The notes under the pieces: model-generated
Told to the model about the DNA's origin: nothing
Databases searched by the model: none
The model's input: only the letters and a program-made list of their open reading frames with translations
NCBI RefSeq assembly: GCF_927798115.1
Contig: NZ_CAKMMG010000011.1
Coordinates: 124,001-188,000, forward strand
Reading direction: 5' to 3'
Length of the DNA: 64,000 nucleotides
Origin: Paenibacillus auburnensis
GTDB taxonomy: Bacteria > Bacillota > Bacilli > Paenibacillales > Paenibacillaceae
Part shown: in pieces, positions 59,886 to 64,000 of the stretch
Layout: the number at the start of each line of letters is the position of its first letter
Position numbering within the stretch: position 1 is the first letter of the stretch
Program-made: the position numbers and the translations under genes

Positions 59886-60518
59886 ATGCTGAATATTCGT
59901 TCCTATAATCTGGGACCGCTCCAGACCAATGCCTATCTGTTAACCGGAGCTGATCCGCAGCGCGGCGTGATTATCGACCCCGGCATGAATCCGGCTGCGC
60001 TTGTGCGTGCCACAGAAGGTATGGAAATCGAAGCGATCCTGCTGACGCATGCCCACTTTGACCATATCGGCGGTGTGGATCAAATCCGCAAAGCGAAGAA
60101 TTGCCCTGTATACTTGCATGCCTTGGAGAGTGAATGGCTCGGCAGCCCCAAGCTGAACGGTTCACTGATGTGGCCGGATGCCTCATCTCCGATAAGTACG
60201 CTACCTGCGGAATATGATCTTGCAGAGGGTCAGACCCTGAAGCTGCTCGGACTTACCTTCCGTGTATTTCATACCCCGGGCCATTCACCGGGAAGCGTCA
60301 GCTTCCTGTGCGGGAATGACCTGTTTTCCGGGGATGTCCTGTTTAAGCTCGGTGTAGGACGCACAGATCTGCCCGGAGGCCGGGAGCGGGATCTGATCGA
60401 TTCCATCCGGGGTAAGCTCTACCGCCTGGACGAAGAGGTGAAGGTGTACCCGGGACACGGCCCGCGGACGACCATCGGTTTCGAGCGGCAGAACAACCCT
60501 TATGTGCCTATGCAGTGA
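59886..60518 (+). CDS. Metallo-beta-lactamase-fold hydrolase (glyoxalase II/YqgX-like)
   Basis: A 210-residue MBL enzyme. Metal ligands: HAHFDHIGG near residue 56, HTPGHSPGS near 130, FSGDVLF near 150 and YPGHGPRT near 195. Length and order match the small glyoxalase-II-like group (YqgX, YflN type), possibly for thiol-conjugate hydrolysis. It is the last gene of the dedA-thioredoxin-MBL operon. Confidence 0.9.
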   Translation: MLNIRSYNLGPLQTNAYLLTGADPQRGVIIDPGMNPAALVRATEGMEIEAILLTHAHFDHIGGVDQIRKAKNCPVYLHALESEWLGSPKLNGSLMWPDASSPISTLPAEYDLAEGQTLKLLGLTFRVFHTPGHSPGSVSFLCGNDLFSGDVLFKLGVGRTDLPGGRERDLIDSIRGKLYRLDEEVKVYPGHGPRTTIGFERQNNPYVPMQ

Positions 60519-60623
60519 GGCTATTCTATACTAAGCGACAAAAAGCGGGAAAATAGAGATGGACAGAAAGATACAAAGTTGCTACAATACTGTTAATTAA
60601 ATGTAACATTTACCTCGCGAAGC

Positions 60624-60667
60624 ACGCAGACTGCGGAAATTAATCCCGGTTTGCGTTCTTTTTTTGT
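60624..60667 (+). terminator. Terminator after the dedA operon
   Basis: Interrupted stem with ACGCAGAC on the left and GGTTTGCGT on the right, followed by TTCTTTTTTTT-like run. It lies about 105 bases past the MBL stop. Confidence 0.6.
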
Positions 60668-60703
60668 TTATACACAGGTTTAGTTCGTATGGGAGGCAGA
60701 GCA

Positions 60704-60925
60704 TTGAAGAACGATATATACTATCGTCTGGATCAGGGACAGCAGAAAACAACGGGAGAGAGCGCTGAAGATACCGTATATTATCCCCCGGTTGTTAATG
60801 ATGCTTCAGGCGGTGAGAAGACACGGAGCAGATTGTGTTTCTGGAGGTTTCCCGGCGGACACGGGAGTATTCAGCCTTGGCGGCGCAGATTGTGGGAACT
60901 GCAAAATTATTTGGACCGTGAATGA
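60704..60925 (+). CDS. Small orphan protein upstream of sigY
   Basis: A 73-residue polar protein (starts MKNDIYYRLDQGQQK when TTG is read as Met; ends in a basic WRRRLWELQNYLDRE) with no recognised family. TTG 60704 has GGGAGG 8 bases upstream. Its stop codon overlaps the -35 box of the ECF-type promoter of sigY. The good ribosome site is the main reason to call it. Confidence 0.5.
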   Translation: MKNDIYYRLDQGQQKTTGESAEDTVYYPPVVNDASGGEKTRSRLCFWRFPGGHGSIQPWRRRLWELQNYLDRE

Positions 60926-60948
60926 ACGATTTGCTGTACCTGTTCGTA
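60923..60948 (+). promoter_or_regulatory. ECF-type (SigY-like) promoter of the sigY operon
   Basis: TGAACG (60923-60928), 16 bases, CGTA (60945-60948), about 40 bases before sigY. I recall TGAACG as the -35 of the autoregulated SigY promoter in B. subtilis, and the spacing is that of ECF sigma promoters. Confidence 0.65.
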
Positions 60949-60988
60949 TTACAGATGTGAATGAATGAAGAAGGGAATGTAGGGGCCA

Positions 60989-61522
60989 ATGAGCGACGGG
61001 ACGCTGGAGTTGATCAAGCGGGCGCAGCAGGGCGATGCTTCGGCGCTGGCTGAGCTGCTGCGGGAACATTATACCTTCTTGTTCAAATATTTAATCAAAG
61101 CTACTATGGATCCCTCTCTGGCGGAAGAGCTTGCCCAGGATACCATGGTGCGCTGCATGGAGAAGATCAGTACTTATAACGGGTCCTCGTCGTTCTCCTC
61201 CTGGCTGATCACGATTGCTACCCGGTTATATATTGACCGTAAACGGCGCTGGAAGCGGGAGACGCAGTGGTTCCGCCAGGAGCAGGGTGCGGCGGCCATC
61301 CGGTGGCGGTTTGAGAGCCGCAATATGGAGTGGAGTGAAGTGCTTGATGCGCTTTCCAGGCTGCCCTTACCCCAGCGGGTTGCTGTACTGCTGAAACATT
61401 ATTACGGCTATAGCTATGAGGAGATCGGCATTATTGTTGAGACTGCTGCCGGCACTGTTAAATCGCGTGTGTCTGCAGGTCTTCATCAACTGCGAAAGGA
61501 GCTGAAAGAGGATGAGAAATGA
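60989..61522 (+). CDS. sigY: ECF RNA polymerase sigma factor SigY
   Basis: A 177-residue ECF sigma factor: region 2 with LAEELAQDTMVRCMEKISTY and WLITIATRLYIDRKRR, and region 4 with LPLPQRVAVLLKHYYGYSYEEIGIIVETAAGTVKSRV. The six-gene operon that follows reproduces B. subtilis sigY-yxlCDEFG, so the assignment to SigY rests on both. AGGGG precedes the ATG. Its end overlaps the yxlC start by 11 bases. Confidence 0.9.
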   Translation: MSDGTLELIKRAQQGDASALAELLREHYTFLFKYLIKATMDPSLAEELAQDTMVRCMEKISTYNGSSSFSSWLITIATRLYIDRKRRWKRETQWFRQEQGAAAIRWRFESRNMEWSEVLDALSRLPLPQRVAVLLKHYYGYSYEEIGIIVETAAGTVKSRVSAGLHQLRKELKEDEK

Positions 61523-61838
61523 TATAGATCAGGAACTGCTGAATAAGCTGTCAGCCGGGCTTGAACGCCTGGATGCGCAGTATGACGATATCTCCCCGCC
61601 ATCCTTGCCGGCAGTGGAGCAGTTTCTTGCCGCGGAAGCCCTTCGCCGGCGCCATCAGAGCCGTAAGGAACTGCTGCTGTTTTGGTTTGTGGCCTTGTTC
61701 CTGCTCATGATCATCTTGACTGTTCTGGGCAATGCACCTGTAATCTATTGGATACTCCAGGCAGCCTTTCCCCTCGCTGCACTCGGTGGCTATGCAGTAA
61801 CTCGGTTCAGACAGCGACGGGAGGATGGGGAACGGTGA
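61512..61838 (+). CDS. yxlC: YxlC-like SigY anti-sigma component
   Basis: A 108-residue membrane protein: polar N-terminal half and two helices (about 55-75 and 78-97). In B. subtilis YxlC with YxlD inhibits SigY. It overlaps sigY by 11 bases and yxlD by 4, showing tight coupling. Confidence 0.82.
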   Translation: MRNDIDQELLNKLSAGLERLDAQYDDISPPSLPAVEQFLAAEALRRRHQSRKELLLFWFVALFLLMIILTVLGNAPVIYWILQAAFPLAALGGYAVTRFRQRREDGER

Positions 61839-62056
61839 AGGAGCTGCAGGACGTGCCTTATTGGCTGTGGGCGTGTATCGCGGCTGTGCTGCTTCTGCAG
61901 GGAACCTGGCTTTTCCGCGATGCGCGTAAGCGGGATAAAGGAAGGATGGCGTGGTTTTGGGGTCTGTGGGGACTGACCGGGGCGCCTACTCCGATAATTG
62001 TCTATCTCCTGGTTGTCATTTTACCGGACCGATGGAGAACGGGGCAGAAGCGCTGA
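61835..62056 (+). CDS. yxlD: YxlD-like membrane protein
   Basis: A 73-residue protein with two membrane helices (about 8-22 and 42-63), starting at GTG 61835 that overlaps the yxlC stop (GTGA). It begins MKELQDVPYWLWACIAAVLL. YxlD acts with YxlC as negative regulator of SigY in B. subtilis. Confidence 0.8.
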   Translation: MKELQDVPYWLWACIAAVLLLQGTWLFRDARKRDKGRMAWFWGLWGLTGAPTPIIVYLLVVILPDRWRTGQKR

Positions 62057-62115
62057 CCTAGATAATCTTAACTTGCTTAGAAGAATACAATAAAGGGCTT
62101 TGGGGGTATGGAAAC

Positions 62116-62307
62116 ATGGACAAGGTGAACTGGGGGTTGATTTGGCCGTTGGTGGCTTTACAGGCTTTGCTGGCAATTATCGGACTGTTTTCTCTGGCTA
62201 AGGCGGAACAGGTCCGGGGGCCAAAGTGGCTATGGGTACTTATATTGCTCTTCGGCAACCTTCTGGGCAGCATAGCGTATTTCACAATTGGAAGGAAGGA
62301 AAGCTGA
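62116..62307 (+). CDS. yxlE: YxlE-like small membrane protein
   Basis: A 63-residue protein with two helices and a typical PLDc_N-type pattern GPKWLWVLILLFGNLLGSIAYFTIGRK, as in B. subtilis YxlE, reported as a negative regulator in the sigY operon. Its stop overlaps the yxlF start (TGATG). Confidence 0.85.
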   Translation: MDKVNWGLIWPLVALQALLAIIGLFSLAKAEQVRGPKWLWVLILLFGNLLGSIAYFTIGRKES

Positions 62308-63221
62308 TGACGCTGCTTGAAGTGACTGGATTAAGCAAGAGCTACGGCAAGCAACGCTCCGTAGACAACATCAGCTTTGTAATCGAAGCGGGGCAATGTG
62401 TTGCCCTGCTGGGTCCGAATGGTGCGGGAAAGACAACAACGCTGCGAATGCTTGCCGGGCTTCTGCCGCCTTCCGCGGGTCAGATTTCTTTTAACGGCAG
62501 CCTGCCGGGAACCGATTACCGTAAGGAGCTGGGATATTTGCCGCAATCACCGGCTATGTACCGCTGGATGAGCGGACTGGAATACGTGGTCTTCGCAGCC
62601 AAGCTGAGCGGCATTCCTTCCCGGGAGGCGGCTAAGGTGTCTGCTGCAGCCCTGGAGAGGGTAGGCCTTGCCGCCGCTGGCCGCAGGCGCATAGGCGGCT
62701 ACTCCGGAGGGATGAAGCAGCGTCTGGGCCTGGCACAGGCGCTGGTTCACCGGCCCAAGCTGCTGCTGCTCGATGAGCCTGTCTCGGCGCTTGATCCGAT
62801 CGGCCGCAGGGAGGTGATGGAGCTGCTGCGGGAAATCCGCGGGGAGACCACCGTCATTTTCTCTACTCATGTGCTGCACGATGCCGAAGAAATATGCGAT
62901 AACGTTATTTTGATGAATCAGGGTACGATCGCAGTGCAGGGAGAACTGTCAGAACTCCGTCAGCAATATAGCCTGCCAGTGATCCGGTTGTCAGTGGAGA
63001 CTGGAAGTGCAGCAGCCGGATGGCTGGAGAGCCTTGCCCTGAAACCCTTTATTCAAGCTTCGCAAATATCAGGCGGGAAAGCCGTCTTTAATGTCGCTGA
63101 TGTAGCATTGGCGCGCCGGGCCATACTGCAGGAGGCGGTCGGACTTAACATTCCGCTGCTGCATTTTGAAGCCGGATCCTCTACACTGGAGGATCTGTTT
63201 ATGAAAGTGGTGGGATCATGA
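62307..63221 (+). CDS. yxlF: ABC transporter ATPase YxlF-like
   Basis: A 304-residue ATPase: Walker A GPNGAGKTT, signature YSGGMKQRLG, Walker B LLLLDEPVSALD, His-loop FSTHVL. It partners the following permease in an exporter-type ABC-2 system of unknown substrate, linked to SigY. ATG 62307 was chosen; the frame extends upstream to 62226 inside yxlE. It overlaps the next gene by 4 bases. Confidence 0.92.
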   Translation: MTLLEVTGLSKSYGKQRSVDNISFVIEAGQCVALLGPNGAGKTTTLRMLAGLLPPSAGQISFNGSLPGTDYRKELGYLPQSPAMYRWMSGLEYVVFAAKLSGIPSREAAKVSAAALERVGLAAAGRRRIGGYSGGMKQRLGLAQALVHRPKLLLLDEPVSALDPIGRREVMELLREIRGETTVIFSTHVLHDAEEICDNVILMNQGTIAVQGELSELRQQYSLPVIRLSVETGSAAAGWLESLALKPFIQASQISGGKAVFNVADVALARRAILQEAVGLNIPLLHFEAGSSTLEDLFMKVVGS

Positions 63222-63988
63222 GGAAGTTCTGGACGCTTTACTCGAAGGAGATGCTGGAGTCGCTACGAAGCTACCGGCTGGTATGGATCCCGGTAGTGTT
63301 CATTATTCTGGGCATTATGCAGCCGCTTACTACGTATTACCTTCCGGATATTCTCAAGGCTTCAGGAGATATGCCGCCCGGAATGCTGGAAGGCTATGAA
63401 ATGCCGGGTGCTGCTGCAGTAATGGCACAGGCGCTTGGACAGTACGGAACCATCGGCATGCTGGTGCTTGCGCTGGCTGCCATGAACAGTCTGGCCGGGG
63501 AACGTAGCAGCGGCTCGGCTGAGTTGCTTATGGTCAAGCCGATTGCTCCGGCGGTGATTATTTTTGCTAAATGGGCGGCACATTTAACTGTGCTCTTTAT
63601 CGCTCTAGGACTTGGTGCCGCAGCAGCAGGTTACTATACCGTACAGCTAATGGGTTCACTTTCTGTAAGTGATTGTCTGGCAGCTGCGGGTCTTTACAGT
63701 TTATGGCTGCTTAGTGCTGTTTCATTAACTCTGCTCTTCAGTGCTTTTATGCGCGGGCCGGCCGCTGCCTTTCTTGCGCTCCTGTCCGCAGCGGGCATGT
63801 CACTGCTCTACAGTCTGCTCCCGTCGGACTTTGACTGGCTGCCGGCGGCTTTACCTGATTTATCAGCCGGACAGCTAACGGAAGGCAGTGTTGCCTGGTT
63901 TGGACCGGTACTGTCAGCCGTACTGCTGATTCTTGCTTGTATTGCCGGCGCTTCAATGCTAATGGGCAGGAATAAATTGCCTGACTGA
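63218..63988 (+). CDS. yxlG: ABC-2 type permease YxlG-like
   Basis: A 256-residue membrane protein with six predicted helices and the N-terminal LYSKEMLESLRSYRLVWIP typical of ABC-2 permeases, plus the NSLAGERSSGSAELLMVKPI loop. It is the membrane partner of YxlF and the last gene of the sigY operon in this window. The window ends 12 bases after its stop, so any further operon genes are not visible. Confidence 0.9.
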   Translation: MRKFWTLYSKEMLESLRSYRLVWIPVVFIILGIMQPLTTYYLPDILKASGDMPPGMLEGYEMPGAAAVMAQALGQYGTIGMLVLALAAMNSLAGERSSGSAELLMVKPIAPAVIIFAKWAAHLTVLFIALGLGAAAAGYYTVQLMGSLSVSDCLAAAGLYSLWLLSAVSLTLLFSAFMRGPAAAFLALLSAAGMSLLYSLLPSDFDWLPAALPDLSAGQLTEGSVAWFGPVLSAVLLILACIAGASMLMGRNKLPD

Positions 63989-64000
63989 AAGATTAATGCA

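Overview
The window looks like chromosomal DNA of a Paenibacillus-type, spore-forming member of the Bacillales. The reasons are the strong AGGAGG-type ribosome sites, the YesM/YesN plus LplABC-type sugar import cassette typical of Paenibacillus, a full SigY operon, RsbV-RsbW-SigB, YyaC (a sporulation-associated protein), SdpRI, and Bacillus-like relatives for most genes (XylR, YkpA, YflT, MneP and others). I see no rRNA, tRNA, CRISPR array, transposase or prophage. Base composition is moderate, with a few very GC-rich stretches (about 4.1-4.65, 28.0-28.8 and 55.85-56.5 kb) where many spurious antisense reading frames appear.

Layout. 0.1-9.5 kb: housekeeping genes (prohibitin-like protein, deoC, metY), a degenerate PPDK-like protein, an 0.8-kb repeat-rich gap, a P1B4-type metal-efflux ATPase behind a Fur-family palindrome, thioredoxin reductase, a glutaredoxin-like protein and an acetyltransferase. 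9.6-24.4 kb: a carbohydrate island with xylR divergent from xylA-xylB, then a two-component system, an ABC oligosaccharide importer and a cytoplasmic GH95 alpha-L-fucosidase, with catabolite-repression (cre) sites in front of both transporter transcripts. 24.7-34.5 kb: a secreted transglutaminase-like protein, a lysine permease under a lysine riboswitch, a CvfC/YpgR-like protein, a metallo-hydrolase, an ABC-F ATPase, a Mn-type cation exporter and a secreted NlpC/P60 hydrolase.

34.7-49.3 kb is a general-stress region. Its core resembles the RsbY-RsbK-RsbM signalling system of the Bacillus cereus group (receiver-PP2C phosphatase, membrane hybrid kinase with three receivers, CheR-type methyltransferase), with an extra soluble hybrid kinase, directly followed by rsbV-rsbW-sigB. 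Five sites of the form GTTTCR, 14 bases, then a GGGTAA-like box lie in front of genes in this region (DUF1328, DUF948, YflT, rsbV and YtxH genes). I read them as SigB promoters; this is the most coherent signal in the window.

49.5-60.5 kb holds YyaC, an alpha/beta hydrolase, a regulator-MFS exporter pair, a DUF6483 protein, a methyltransferase, an O-antigen-ligase-like membrane protein, an orphan SdpRI pair, a DedA protein coupled to a thioredoxin-fold protein, and a glyoxalase-II-like hydrolase. 60.9-64.0 kb is the SigY operon (sigY-yxlCDEFG) with an ECF-type promoter.

Function assignments come from reading protein motifs and recalling families. No database search was run. Promoter, operator and terminator calls come from inspection only.
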